Assembly: GCA_027310575.1 (NCBI GenBank)
Contig: DAIDAO010000031.1
Span: 1 to 45,716 of the forward strand
Direction: 5' to 3'
From: a bacterium
Lineage (GTDB): Archaea; Thermoproteota; Nitrososphaeria; Nitrososphaerales; Gagatemarchaeaceae
DNA: 45,716 bases
Shown: piece after piece, positions 6,859-14,850 of the stretch
How positions within the stretch are numbered: position 1 is the stretch's first letter
Layout of the letters: each line of letters starts with the position of its first letter
Made by a program: the position numbers and the translations under genes
The notes under the pieces: generated by a model
Databases searched by the model: none
Seen by the model: the letters and a program-made list of their open reading frames with translations, nothing else
What the model was told of the DNA's origin: nothing

Positions 6859-8499
6859 CTATGCCGACAGAAGCTGGGCCAGCGAATGTGAGCTCAGCAG
6901 GGCCATGGCCGCGATTGCAGAGGCGGCAAGCGCGACGTTCAGCGACGCTCTGAGGGTGTTCTTCACAGTGAGGTCCGTGATCTTCGCGCCGATGAGCCCG
7001 AGGGAAGCGGCAGACACGACGATCAGCAGGTCGGCGACCTGCGTCAGCCCGGGGGGCACAGCCCCGAGCTGGAACCCGTTGACGTGCAGGGTCGAGAAGC
7101 CCGGGGCGACCCTGCTGCTGAAGGACGAGAGCACCCCCTCCACGAACGACACGCCGAACGCGAGCAGGAGCGGGGAGATGTACGACAGGATGAGGTAGGG
7201 CTTCATCTCTGCGCTCGAGCTCTGCCTCATGCCCGTGAGCCGGGTCGCGAAGCTCGAGATCTGGTACACAGTGTCGACAGTGCCTCCCCCGGAGCGGCTC
7301 ATCTGCCCCAGGAGCAGGAACGTCAGCTTCCCGAGCCTGCTCCTGCACTCCACCCTGACCTCGTCGAGCGGGACCCCGGCCCTCAGCTGGGCGGCCACCT
7401 TCGACATGACGCGCCCGAAGCGCGGGTTGTGCTGCCCGGCTGCCTCCAGGGACATCACCGCCCTCGCCAGGTCGTATTCCTGCCTCTTGTACTCGAGCAG
7501 GTCCCTGAGGAACCTCGACACCCCCTCGTCGACATCCTTCGTCTCCGTGAGCTGCTCCCTCACCGAGAGCCCGTACAGCACGAAGAAGATGAAGAGCGCA
7601 CCCGCTATCCCGACCCAGGCCAGGCCAGCCGCGACCCCTGCCAGCGCTGGGGGTACCGCCAGCGCGACCGCCCTCCATGCCTTCCCCGCGACTGCCTCCT
7701 CGCGGGAGGGCTGCATCCTCCCAGCCAGGTAGAGCAGGAATATGGTGAACAGCGGGACTCCGAGCCCGGTGAACACCACGAGCCCCACTATCGATAGCCC
7801 GGGCGAGAAGACCCCCACGACCATGAGCAGGAGCGGGACCACGCCGAAGACTGTGATCATCATGCTCCCGATTATCCCGACCCTCCCGACGTACCTCGTC
7901 CACCGGTCCTCGAGGTCCTTCAGCAGGGCGCCGCTCTCTCCGACGAGGTAGAACGGGACGTCCCCGCCGCTCCTCGCCTTGCTCGTGTACCCCAGCAGGA
8001 ACTCGCTGAACCTCCTGGAGGGGTGGCTCGACGCGAGCCTTTCGAGCGCGTCGTTCGCGTTCATCCCCAGTATCTCGACGTCCCTCTTCACGAGCAGCGC
8101 CTCCTTCCCTATGTGCTCGAAGACGTCCCTCCCCGCGAGGTCCCTGAACACGGAGTAGAGCGGCACCCCCGCGCCCCCCAGGACGCTGACCAGCATGGCG
8201 AAGAACGGGAGCTCCCTCTCCACCCCCTCCCCTCTCTGCGCCACGCTGTCCCTGAGCTTCAGCTCCGGTCCCAGGAAGAAAGCGAGAGGGGCGGCGCCCG
8301 CAAGGAAGAGCCACGGCGAGACGAGCGCCCCGCCCGCGACTGCAGCCGGGGCGGCAATCAGCGCGGAAGCGAACGTCCTCCTTACTGACTCTCCCGCGAT
8401 CGCAGCCGGGTTCCCGATCTTCCCTGCGCGCCTGAGGAGGCCGGCGTACTTCGCGGACCTGGCCCGGACCAGCCTTGCCGAAGGCCGGGAGCGCATCAA
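6859..8499 (-). CDS. Type IV pilus/Tad platform membrane protein (TadC/FlaJ family)
   Basis: 546 residues with two T2SSF-type units. Each has a cytoplasmic helical part (about 75-190 and 320-450) followed by pairs of transmembrane helices (for example GIIGSMMITVFGVVPLLLMV and YLILSYISPLLLAFGVSF). This is the inner-membrane platform that couples the secretion ATPase to pilin assembly. TTG 8499 is directly followed by ATG 8496, so either could be the start. Only 5 bp separate it from the ATPase gene, so the two form an operon. Closest functional class: archaeal adhesion pilus or Tad-like, because the archaellum accessory genes are missing. Confidence 0.88.
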   Translation of the reverse strand: MMRSRPSARLVRARSAKYAGLLRRAGKIGNPAAIAGESVRRTFASALIAAPAAVAGGALVSPWLFLAGAAPLAFFLGPELKLRDSVAQRGEGVERELPFFAMLVSVLGGAGVPLYSVFRDLAGRDVFEHIGKEALLVKRDVEILGMNANDALERLASSHPSRRFSEFLLGYTSKARSGGDVPFYLVGESGALLKDLEDRWTRYVGRVGIIGSMMITVFGVVPLLLMVVGVFSPGLSIVGLVVFTGLGVPLFTIFLLYLAGRMQPSREEAVAGKAWRAVALAVPPALAGVAAGLAWVGIAGALFIFFVLYGLSVREQLTETKDVDEGVSRFLRDLLEYKRQEYDLARAVMSLEAAGQHNPRFGRVMSKVAAQLRAGVPLDEVRVECRSRLGKLTFLLLGQMSRSGGGTVDTVYQISSFATRLTGMRQSSSAEMKPYLILSYISPLLLAFGVSFVEGVLSSFSSRVAPGFSTLHVNGFQLGAVPPGLTQVADLLIVVSAASLGLIGAKITDLTVKNTLRASLNVALAASAIAAMALLSSHSLAQLLSA

Positions 8500-8504
8500 T
8501 GCAG

Positions 8505-10193
8505 CTAGGACTTCCAGCCCGTCTCCCCTCGGTGCCCCGACTCCTCGACCGAGAACTCCCTGACCATCTTCGAAAGGGCGAGGGGGGTGAGCCCGCCGGC
8601 AGCTATCTGCCCGGAGATCCGTGCCGCCCTGACCGAGAGGCTCCTCTGCACCGCGGCCGGGGTCCAGCCGAAGCTCTCGGCGATCTCGTTGAGCCGGAAC
8701 GACTTGTCCAGCACCTCCGCAGGCGTCGTCGGGGAGAACGAGTCGGACGCGGGGTCATACCGGAACACGTTCAGTATCTCGTGGCCGTCCGGCCCGCCCG
8801 GCCTGACCTCGTCGACGCTGACGACCCTCCTGACAACCCTGCCGTCCTGGAGGACCACCTTCCTCATCGTGGCTATCGCTGTGATGTCTCGGACGTGCCC
8901 GGTCGAGAAGCGCATGGGAGGGGTCGTCAGCCGCTGGACGCACCTCTCGGCGTTCTCTGCGTGGATCGTGGTCATGGTCGAGAACCCGAGGGTGATGGCC
9001 GCGGCAACGGTCTCCGACTCCTCCCCCCGCATCTCCCCCAGGCTGAGTATCGTCGGAGAGAACCGCAGGGCGAGCTTCAGCAGTTCGGGGAGCCCGTATT
9101 CGTACCGTCCCGCAGTCGGCGAGAGCCCCGCCCTGAAGGGCCTTGTCTTGAGCCGCTGCCAGTGGAGGTGGTCCGGGAGGCTGATCTCGAGCACGTCCTC
9201 AGCCGTGACTATCTTGCACTTCGGGTTCGCCATTGCGAGTATCGCGTTCATCAGCGTGGTCTTCCCCGAGTTCGTCTCGCCAGCGATGAGCACGTTGGTG
9301 GTCCTTTCGAGCAGGAGCCAGAAGTAGGCGGCCATGAGCACGGACAGGGTCTTGTGCGCGTGCACCTCCTCGTAGGAGGCTGCCAGCTCAGGGAGCCCCT
9401 GCAGCGAAAGGGCTGGCCAGCGGGCGTGCTCCTGGGCGGCCAGCTGCGCGAGCGTGATCGGGCTCTCCTTCTGCTTCCTTATGGTGAACGTGGACCCGGG
9501 CCTCGATATCTCGTCCCCGAGCGTGGCTGTCACCCTCCTGTCAGCGCGTCCGTGGAGCGTGACCTCGAGCGACGGCTGGGCAAGGGACACGGTGGTGCCG
9601 CCGAGCTGCGCGAGCCTCCTGACGAAGGCCTGCAGCCGCTCTTCCGAGGGATAGACCACGTCTGTCTCCATGAACATGTACTGGCTGAAGTCCCTGTGGA
9701 GGACCCGGACCGGGCGGTCGAAGCGGCAGCAGGAGATCTCCTCAAGGCAGTCGTCGTTCACCAGGGGGTCCGCCTCCCAGAAGCCCGAGAACTCCCTCAT
9801 CAGGTAGTAGAGGAGCTTCTCGTGCGAGCCGTCGACCACGTCCGCGATCCCCAGCCCCTCGGCCGTCCTCGTGACGTAGTCCGAGACTACCTCGCGCGGG
9901 TCCCCCGCCGCTTCCGCAGGTATCGAGTCGAGCAGGTTCGCGCGGAGGAGCTCGAGCGCCTTCAGCTCTTCGGGGTCGAGCTTCGGGAGCCTGACGAGGT
10001 ACCTGCCGAGCCCGTCCTCGTCGACCACGAACACCTGCGCTGACGAGTCGGGGCTCCCTCCGGAAGGGACGCGGTAGGTGTCGAGCACCCCTGAGATCTG
10101 GTCCGGGGGAGGCACGGCAGCGGGGGCGGGCGCCTTCTCGAACGCGCCGTCTCGGGCTTCCCCCCTCCTGAAGAGCTGCCACACCCTGGACAT
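8505..10193 (-). CDS. Type II/IV secretion ATPase (TadA/VirB11/PilT family)
   Basis: 562 residues. Walker A is GETNSGKTT (about 304-312), followed by an Asp box (TAEDVLEISLP), a Walker B-like ILSLGEMRGEE and the His box TTIHAE, all in the order expected for assembly ATPases. The N-terminal 150 residues are a variable extension, and the C-terminus adds a helical tail after the core. The open frame runs further upstream, but ATG 10193 is chosen because a strong TATA box is centred 26 nt before it. It powers assembly of the pilins encoded downstream. A prepilin peptidase gene is not in the window. Confidence 0.92.
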   Translation of the reverse strand: MSRVWQLFRRGEARDGAFEKAPAPAAVPPPDQISGVLDTYRVPSGGSPDSSAQVFVVDEDGLGRYLVRLPKLDPEELKALELLRANLLDSIPAEAAGDPREVVSDYVTRTAEGLGIADVVDGSHEKLLYYLMREFSGFWEADPLVNDDCLEEISCCRFDRPVRVLHRDFSQYMFMETDVVYPSEERLQAFVRRLAQLGGTTVSLAQPSLEVTLHGRADRRVTATLGDEISRPGSTFTIRKQKESPITLAQLAAQEHARWPALSLQGLPELAASYEEVHAHKTLSVLMAAYFWLLLERTTNVLIAGETNSGKTTLMNAILAMANPKCKIVTAEDVLEISLPDHLHWQRLKTRPFRAGLSPTAGRYEYGLPELLKLALRFSPTILSLGEMRGEESETVAAAITLGFSTMTTIHAENAERCVQRLTTPPMRFSTGHVRDITAIATMRKVVLQDGRVVRRVVSVDEVRPGGPDGHEILNVFRYDPASDSFSPTTPAEVLDKSFRLNEIAESFGWTPAAVQRSLSVRAARISGQIAAGGLTPLALSKMVREFSVEESGHRGETGWKS

Positions 10194-10215
10194 CCCCACA
10201 TCAGGATTTGTCCGG

Positions 10216-10224
10216 CTTATAACG
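10216..10224 (-). promoter_or_regulatory. TATA box of the secretion ATPase-platform operon
   Basis: The minus strand reads CGTTATAAG at 10216-10224, with its centre 26-27 nt before ATG 10193. It decides the start codon of the ATPase gene and implies a leaderless mRNA. Confidence 0.65.
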
Positions 10225-10295
10225 CGCCAGCCCCGGACGCCGCTGCGTCTGCGGACGGCAAAGGATTTGACAGCGGCCCGCAGGCTCCCCTGCCG

Positions 10296-10778
10296 TTGAA
10301 GACGCTGGAGGTCGACCTCGACGTCCCGGAGGGGGACCAGCTGATCATCGGACAGGCACACTTTATCAAGACCGTGGAGGACCTGTACGAGGCGCTCGCT
10401 ACCGCAGTCCCGGGCCTGAAGTTCGGGCTCGCGTTCTGCGAGGCTTCGGGGAAGGCCCTTGTCCGGTCGGAGGGCTCGGACGGGGAGCTGGAGAAGCTCG
10501 CCAGCGGCTACGCGGCCCGGATTGGCGCCGGCCACTCCTTCGTGGTCCTGCTCAGGGGGGCGTTCCCGATCAACGTGATGAACAGGATGAAGTCCGTCGA
10601 GGAGGTCGCCGGGGTCTTCTGCGCCACCTCCAACCCGGTCACTGTCATCGTAGCCGAGACCGGGAGGGGGCGTGGTGTCCTGGGGGTCGTGGACGGCGTC
10701 TCCCCCAAGGGGGTCGAGGGCCCTGCTGACCGGGCGGAAAGGCGGGAGTTCCTCAGGAAGATAGGGTACAAGCGCTAG
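10296..10778 (+). CDS. Adenosine-specific kinase-like family protein
   Basis: 160 residues, the full length of the archaeal family named adenosine-specific kinase (Pfam PF04008). The diagnostic conserved blocks are all present: HFIKTVEDLYEAL, KFGLAFCEASGK, FPINVMNRMK, CATSNPVTVIVAETGRGRG and a C-terminal FLRKIGYKR. The family binds adenosine nucleotides; its physiological substrate is poorly settled. TTG 10296 is the start, giving the expected MKTLEVDLDVPEG beginning. The gene is divergent from the pilus operon and stands alone; no functional link with its neighbours is evident. Confidence 0.85.
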   Translation: MKTLEVDLDVPEGDQLIIGQAHFIKTVEDLYEALATAVPGLKFGLAFCEASGKALVRSEGSDGELEKLASGYAARIGAGHSFVVLLRGAFPINVMNRMKSVEEVAGVFCATSNPVTVIVAETGRGRGVLGVVDGVSPKGVEGPADRAERREFLRKIGYKR

Positions 10779-10872
10779 ACCGGGCGTTCGGAGCTATTCA
10801 CGTGGCATATGGTGAGAAGTGAAGAACAGTTTCACATATCCCCCACAATATTGACTGAAAATTTGATACATT

Positions 10873-10882
10873 CCCTTAATAG
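10873..10882 (+). promoter_or_regulatory. TATA box of the zinc-finger gene
   Basis: CCCTTAATAG at 10873-10882 is centred about 26 nt before TTG 10903. The 124-bp gap before the gene is AT-rich compared with the surroundings and holds no other signal I recognise. Confidence 0.5.
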
Positions 10883-10902
10883 GAGGCGCCCTACTCTCAT
10901 CA

Positions 10903-11100
10903 TTGGTGGTCAGAGGCATGTACACCAGCGCGGAACAGACGGCTGCACCGACCTGCGGGGTCTGCGGCCGGAAACTGGAGGTCGGTTTCCACTTCACATG
11001 CCACATCTGCGGCGCCAGCTACTGCTACGCCCACGCTCCGCAGAAGTGCGACCACGCGAAGCTGAGGCAGGCCCCCAGGAAAGCCCCTCTGGTCAGATAG
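10903..11100 (+). CDS. Small AN1-like zinc-finger protein
   Basis: 65 residues from TTG 10903; ATG 10918 is an alternative. Eight potential zinc ligands are spaced C18-x2-C21-x11-C33-x2-C36-x4-C41-x2-H44-x4-C49-x-H51. This closely follows the AN1 zinc-finger layout, except that the last two ligands are Cys-His instead of His-Cys. Almost the whole protein is the finger, with a basic tail. AN1 fingers mediate protein or ubiquitin-like interactions in eukaryotes; in archaea the role is unknown. The gene has its own promoter and no clear operon partner. Confidence 0.75.
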   Translation: MVVRGMYTSAEQTAAPTCGVCGRKLEVGFHFTCHICGASYCYAHAPQKCDHAKLRQAPRKAPLVR

Positions 11101-11132
11101 GGATAATTCCGCTCCAGCCGTGACCCCTGTCG

Positions 11133-11543
11133 TTGAAAGCCTACCTTTCCGTGCCCATGATCGCCAACCGCGCACTGGAGAGGGCGCAGCTCATGGCCAA
11201 AGCCATTAGGGAGTCGGGATACGAGATCTCCTCGCCGTGGGTCCTCGGCCCCATCGAGCACCAGGGCCCGTCTGCAGTGAACGTCTTCCGCCGCGACACC
11301 GAAGGCGCGGAGCGGTGCGACGTGCTCGTGGCCGACGTCACAGAGCCGAGCATAGGCGTGGGGATGGAGATCATGGCAGCATACAAGGCCGGGCGAAGGA
11401 TCATACTCGTCGGGAAGAGAGGAAAGGTCACCTCCCGGATGCTCGCCCACATGGACCGGAAGGAGACCGTCGAGTACGACAGGGACGAAGAGGCGTATGA
11501 GGGACTGAGGCGCATCCTCGGCCGCGGGGAAAAACCGATTTAA
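11133..11543 (+). CDS. Nucleoside 2-deoxyribosyltransferase-like protein
   Basis: 136 residues. It carries the family's hallmarks: an N-terminal strand with YLSVPMIANR, the substrate-side motif VLVADVTEPSIGVGMEIMAAYKAG and a strand IILVGKRG. The Glu of GVGMEI matches the catalytic nucleophile of nucleoside 2-deoxyribosyltransferases and DNPH1-type nucleotide hydrolases. TTG 11133 is chosen because a TATA-like ATAATT at 11102-11108 sits 27 nt upstream. The exact reaction (base exchange or 5'-monophosphate hydrolysis) cannot be decided from sequence. A house-cleaning role in nucleotide pools is a reasonable inference. Confidence 0.75.
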   Translation: MKAYLSVPMIANRALERAQLMAKAIRESGYEISSPWVLGPIEHQGPSAVNVFRRDTEGAERCDVLVADVTEPSIGVGMEIMAAYKAGRRIILVGKRGKVTSRMLAHMDRKETVEYDRDEEAYEGLRRILGRGEKPI

Positions 11544-11569
11544 CCCCCGGCGCAGCCGCAGCCCGCACA

Positions 11570-11941
11570 TTGAAATCCGAAGTGAGGTCGAAATCTGCGC
11601 CTGCTCCCGTCGGGCCCTACTCGCAGGCGGTCGACGCAGGGGCAGTCTACTGCGCAGGCCAGGCAGGCATCGACCCCTCTAGCGGTAACCTCGAGCAGGG
11701 GGTCGTCGCCCAGACCGCACGGGCTCTCTCCAACCTCGACGCGGTGCTGTCTGCGGCAGGGCTCGGGCTCAGGAACGTGGTCAAGACCACTGTGTTCATG
11801 ACCGACCTCGGCGAGTTCGCTTCGATGAACGAGGAGTACGCCAGGCACTTCGCCCCTCCCTACCCCGCGAGGTCCACGGTCCAGGTCACTGCGCTCCCGA
11901 AGGGCGCGAAGGTCGAGATAGAAGCGATAGCCGTCCGGTGA
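11570..11941 (+). CDS. ridA: RidA family enamine/imine deaminase
   Basis: 123 residues, the usual size for RidA/YjgF proteins, which form trimers and hydrolyse reactive 2-aminoacrylate and related enamines to ketoacids. Conserved features are PVGPYSQAV near the start, the catalytic Arg in PPYPARSTVQV (R101) and the terminal VEIEAIAV. TTG 11570 is used because a TATA box (GATTTAAC, 11537-11544) lies about 29 nt before it. The stop is one base from the end of the convergent 33-codon gene. Confidence 0.92.
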   Translation: MKSEVRSKSAPAPVGPYSQAVDAGAVYCAGQAGIDPSSGNLEQGVVAQTARALSNLDAVLSAAGLGLRNVVKTTVFMTDLGEFASMNEEYARHFAPPYPARSTVQVTALPKGAKVEIEAIAVR

Positions 11942-11942
11942 C

Positions 11943-12044
11943 CTACTTGGGCGACCAGGACTTCCTGTACGGCCCGCGCCTGCGCCTGCGGGACTTCCTC
12001 TTCCGCTCCGCCCTGTTCAGCAGCCTGTCCTGATCCTGGCTCAT
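11943..12044 (-). CDS. 33-residue Arg/Lys-rich protein coupled to Mrp
   Basis: A short frame of 33 codons starts at ATG 12044, overlapping the TGA stop of the mrp gene as ATGA, the classic arrangement for translational coupling. The product has an N-terminal polar helix (SQDQDRLLNRAERKRK) followed by SRRRRRGPYRKSWSPK, so about 40 percent of residues are Arg or Lys. The stop at 11943 is one base from the convergent ridA stop, so the coding space is filled exactly. Charge and size suggest RNA or DNA binding. No family is recognised, and function is unknown. Confidence 0.55.
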   Translation of the reverse strand: MSQDQDRLLNRAERKRKSRRRRRGPYRKSWSPK

Positions 12045-13096
12045 TTCTTCATCTTCGAGAAGGCCACGATGCTGACCATCCCAGCGACCCTGAAGGCCAG
12101 CTCCTTGTAGACGAGCGACTCTCGGGAGTCTGGCATGGCCGCGACTATGGGGGTGCCTGCGTCCGAGTGCTCCCTCACAGCTATGCCAAGGGGTATCTCG
12201 CCGAGGAAGTCCACGTCCCTCTCAGCCGCGATCTTCCTCCCACCCCCCTTCGAGAAGATGTACGACTTCTCTCCGCAGTGCGGGCATACGAAGTAGCTCA
12301 TGTTCTCCACCACCCCGAGTATGGGGACGTTGAGCCGCCTGAACATCGCCAGAGCCTTCGCGGCTATGTTGAGGGCTGCGTCCTGGGGGGTGGTGACGAT
12401 CAGGACCCCTCCGAGCGGTACCGTCTGGGCCAGCGTGAGCGCCGAATCGCCGGTCCCAGGAGGAAGGTCCACCACCAGGTAGTCGAGCTCCCCCCACTCG
12501 ACCTGGGTGAGCAGCTGGCGGACGGCCCCGGCCACGAGCGGCCCCCTCCAGATGACGGGGGTCTCTTCATTGTAGAAGAAGCCCAGGGACGCGACCTTCG
12601 CCCCGTGAGCCACCGGGGGTATCACCCTCTCGTCCCTCACCTCGGGGGGCGCCCTTATCCCCATCATCAGCGGTATGTTGGGCCCGTAGACGTCTGCGTC
12701 GAGGATCCCGACCTTCGCCCCGGAAGCAGCTAGGGCGACCGCCAGGTTCACGGCGATGGTCGACTTCCCTACCCCACCTTTTCCGCTGGCCACCGCGATG
12801 ATGTTCTTGACCCCCATGAGCATCTCGGCGTCGGAGTAGTCTCTCGTGGCGAAGACGACCGACCCTGTCTTCATCTCGACCTGCTTCACGCCAGGGATCC
12901 CCTCGACTGCGCTGCGGGCCGACTCCTCGAGCCTTGTCCTGAGGGGGCACGCGGGGGTCGTGAGGTTCAGGACGAAGGTCACCCTGCCCCCTTCCACCTT
13001 CACCCCTTCGACCATGTGCAGCGAGACTATGTCCCTCCCCAGCTCGGGGTCCTTCACGCCCGCAAGTGCCTTCAGGACGTCAGCTTCGGTCGCCAT
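12041..13096 (-). CDS. Mrp/NBP35-type Fe-S cluster carrier ATPase with N-terminal MIP18 domain
   Basis: 351 residues. The N-terminal 85 or so residues are a MIP18/DUF59 domain (VKDPELGRDIVSLHMVEG and TTPACPLR), followed by the P-loop ATPase. The deviant Walker A is GKGGVGKST (about 105), switch motif ILDADVYGPN, and VDLPPGTGDSAL follows. The CxxC of YFVCPHCGEKS bridges a Fe-S cluster at the dimer interface in this family. It assembles or transfers Fe-S clusters to apoproteins in the cytoplasm. A TATA-like box at 13122-13129 precedes the ATG. The downstream 33-codon gene is coupled by ATGA. Confidence 0.93.
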   Translation of the reverse strand: MATEADVLKALAGVKDPELGRDIVSLHMVEGVKVEGGRVTFVLNLTTPACPLRTRLEESARSAVEGIPGVKQVEMKTGSVVFATRDYSDAEMLMGVKNIIAVASGKGGVGKSTIAVNLAVALAASGAKVGILDADVYGPNIPLMMGIRAPPEVRDERVIPPVAHGAKVASLGFFYNEETPVIWRGPLVAGAVRQLLTQVEWGELDYLVVDLPPGTGDSALTLAQTVPLGGVLIVTTPQDAALNIAAKALAMFRRLNVPILGVVENMSYFVCPHCGEKSYIFSKGGGRKIAAERDVDFLGEIPLGIAVREHSDAGTPIVAAMPDSRESLVYKELAFRVAGMVSIVAFSKMKK

Positions 13097-13121
13097 CTTG
13101 TCCGGAGCCTCCGTAGCGGCC

Positions 13122-13129
13122 TTAAAATT
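13122..13129 (-). promoter_or_regulatory. TATA box of mrp
   Basis: TTAAAATT on the plus strand (AATTTTAA on the minus strand) at 13122-13129 is centred about 29 nt from ATG 13096. A second box, CTTTATT near 13148-13154, points the other way toward cofE. Confidence 0.5.
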
Positions 13130-13181
13130 CTAGCCCCTATCAGGAGTCTTTATTCTGTCCTTGAAGGTGGCGTCAGCCGGA

Positions 13182-13931
13182 TTGCGAAAGGTCGAGGTCA
13201 TCCCGCTGGCTGGCATCCCTGAAGTCGAGGAGGGGGCGGACCTCGGGAAGCTCATCCTGTCGTCGGCGAGGAAGAACGCGCTCGACCTCCTCGACGGGGA
13301 CGTGCTCGTGGTGAAGCAGAAGATCGTGTCGAAGGCCGAAGGACGCCTCGTCAGGCTGGACGGCGTGACCCCAGGCCCGGAGGCGAAGCTCCTGGCGGGG
13401 GAGCAGGGGAAGGACCCGAAGCAGGTGGAGCTGATCCTGCGCGAGTCTGTCAGGGTGGTGAGGGCGGGGCACGGCGTGATAATCACAGAAACCAAGCACG
13501 GATTCGTCTGCGCCAACTCGGGCATAGACCAGTCCAACGTAGGGAAGGGGTACGTGGCTCTGCTCCCGCTCGACCCGGACAAGAGCGCAAGGCGGATCAG
13601 GCACACCCTCGAAGGAGCGACTGGGAAGGCGCTGGCTGTCCTCGTGACCGACACATTCGGACGGCCGTGGAGGATCGGCCAGACCGACGTCGCGATCGGC
13701 TGCTCCGGGATCGCGCCCCTCGTGAGCTACGCGGGCAAGAAGGACAAGTTCGGCTACGAGCTCAGGGTCACGGAGCCGTCGGTCGTGGACGAGATAGCTG
13801 GGGCTGCGGAGCTCGCCCTCGGGAAGCTCGCCGGGATGCCTGTCGCTGTCGTGCGCGGGGTGGGCTACAAGCCAGGGGAGGGAGGGGTCCGCTCGATGAT
13901 CATGCCCAGCGAAAGAGACCTCTTCAGGTGA
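13182..13931 (+). CDS. cofE: Coenzyme F420:L-glutamate ligase CofE
   Basis: CofE adds glutamates to F420-0 using GTP, the last step of F420 synthesis. Typical blocks are present: VEVIPLAGIPEVEEGADL, GDVLVVKQKIVSKAEG, GHGVIITETKHGFVCANSGID, VTDTFGRPWRIGQTDVAIGCSGI and the terminal MIMPSERDLFR. Length (249 residues) matches single-domain archaeal enzymes. TTG 13182 gives the standard N-terminus and lies about 30 nt after a TATA-like CTTTATT; TTG 13161 in the same frame is an alternative. It is the first gene of the operon with cofD four bases after its stop, then cofC and an amidohydrolase. Confidence 0.94.
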   Translation: MRKVEVIPLAGIPEVEEGADLGKLILSSARKNALDLLDGDVLVVKQKIVSKAEGRLVRLDGVTPGPEAKLLAGEQGKDPKQVELILRESVRVVRAGHGVIITETKHGFVCANSGIDQSNVGKGYVALLPLDPDKSARRIRHTLEGATGKALAVLVTDTFGRPWRIGQTDVAIGCSGIAPLVSYAGKKDKFGYELRVTEPSVVDEIAGAAELALGKLAGMPVAVVRGVGYKPGEGGVRSMIMPSERDLFR

Positions 13932-13935
13932 GAGC

Positions 13936-14850
13936 GTGAAGGTGGTCGCACTCGCCGGAGGGACTGGATCTGCGAAGCTGCTCCGGGGGCTCCAGGGGCT
14001 CTCCGTCAGGCTCACGGCGGTCGTGAACGTGGGGGACAACGCCTGGATGTACGGGGTGTACGTCTGCCCGGACGTAGACGTGGCGACCTACGCGCTCGCG
14101 GGGATAGCGAGCAGGGCGACGGGGTGGGGGATAGAGGGCGACTCGTTCGAGGCGCTGGATGAGCTGGCGAAGCTCGGCGAAGAGACCTGGTTCAGGCTGG
14201 GGGACAGGGACCTGGCGGTGTGCCTCCTCCGCACGCAGATGCTCAGAGAAGGGGCTACGCTGACCGAGGCGACCGACCGGATACGCCGAGGGCTGGGGGT
14301 GAAGAGCAGGGTCCTCCCTGCGACCGACTCCGGGGTCGAGACCTGGATCGCGACCTCGAAGGGGGAGATGCACCTCCAGGAGTTCTGGGTGAAGGAGAAG
14401 GGGGAGCCGCGGGTGAAGGGGGTGAGCTACAGGGGGGCGCGGACCGCGGACGCGACCCCGCAGGTCCGGTCCGCGATACTCTCGGCCGACAGGGTGGTCG
14501 TCTGCCCAGCCAATCCGGTCACGAGCATCGGGCCGATGCTGGCGCTCCGCGGGTTCGCCGGCCTCCTTTCCGAGACGAGCGCGCGCGTGGTCGCAGTCTC
14601 GCCGATGGTGGGGCGCGCGCCGATCAGCGGCCCTGCCGGGAAGTTCATGAGGGCCATGGGCATGGTCCCTGACTCTTCCGCCGTGGCCAGGCTCTATTCG
14701 AAGTTCCTCGACTGCATGCTGATCTCCGAGCAGGACCGGGCGATGAAAAGCAGCATCGAGTCTCTCGGCCTGCGATGCGTCACCTCCGATACGATGATGG
14801 CTGGCCCCGCCGACGAGGCGCGTCTCGCAGCGGAGGCGCTCGAGATATGA
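13936..14850 (+). CDS. cofD: 2-phospho-L-lactate transferase CofD
   Basis: 304 residues. CofD transfers the phospholactate-like group from its GDP-activated form to the flavin Fo. The N-terminal nucleotide-binding loop VALAGGTGSAKLLRGL is followed by VVNVGDNAWMYGVYVCPDVD, RLGDRDLAVCLLRT and later CPANPVTSIGPMLAL, all diagnostic. GTG 13936 starts four bases after the cofE stop, and the 3' end overlaps cofC as ATGA, so the three genes should be translated together. Confidence 0.95.
   Translation: MKVVALAGGTGSAKLLRGLQGLSVRLTAVVNVGDNAWMYGVYVCPDVDVATYALAGIASRATGWGIEGDSFEALDELAKLGEETWFRLGDRDLAVCLLRTQMLREGATLTEATDRIRRGLGVKSRVLPATDSGVETWIATSKGEMHLQEFWVKEKGEPRVKGVSYRGARTADATPQVRSAILSADRVVVCPANPVTSIGPMLALRGFAGLLSETSARVVAVSPMVGRAPISGPAGKFMRAMGMVPDSSAVARLYSKFLDCMLISEQDRAMKSSIESLGLRCVTSDTMMAGPADEARLAAEALEI

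Noticed and set aside
6293-8314. 673-codon minus-strand frame across the platform gene
   Set aside because: Shadow of the TadC-like and pilin genes in another phase. The end of the frame does coincide with the real pilin gene (6293-6814), but the Arg/Gly-rich upstream part is not protein-like.
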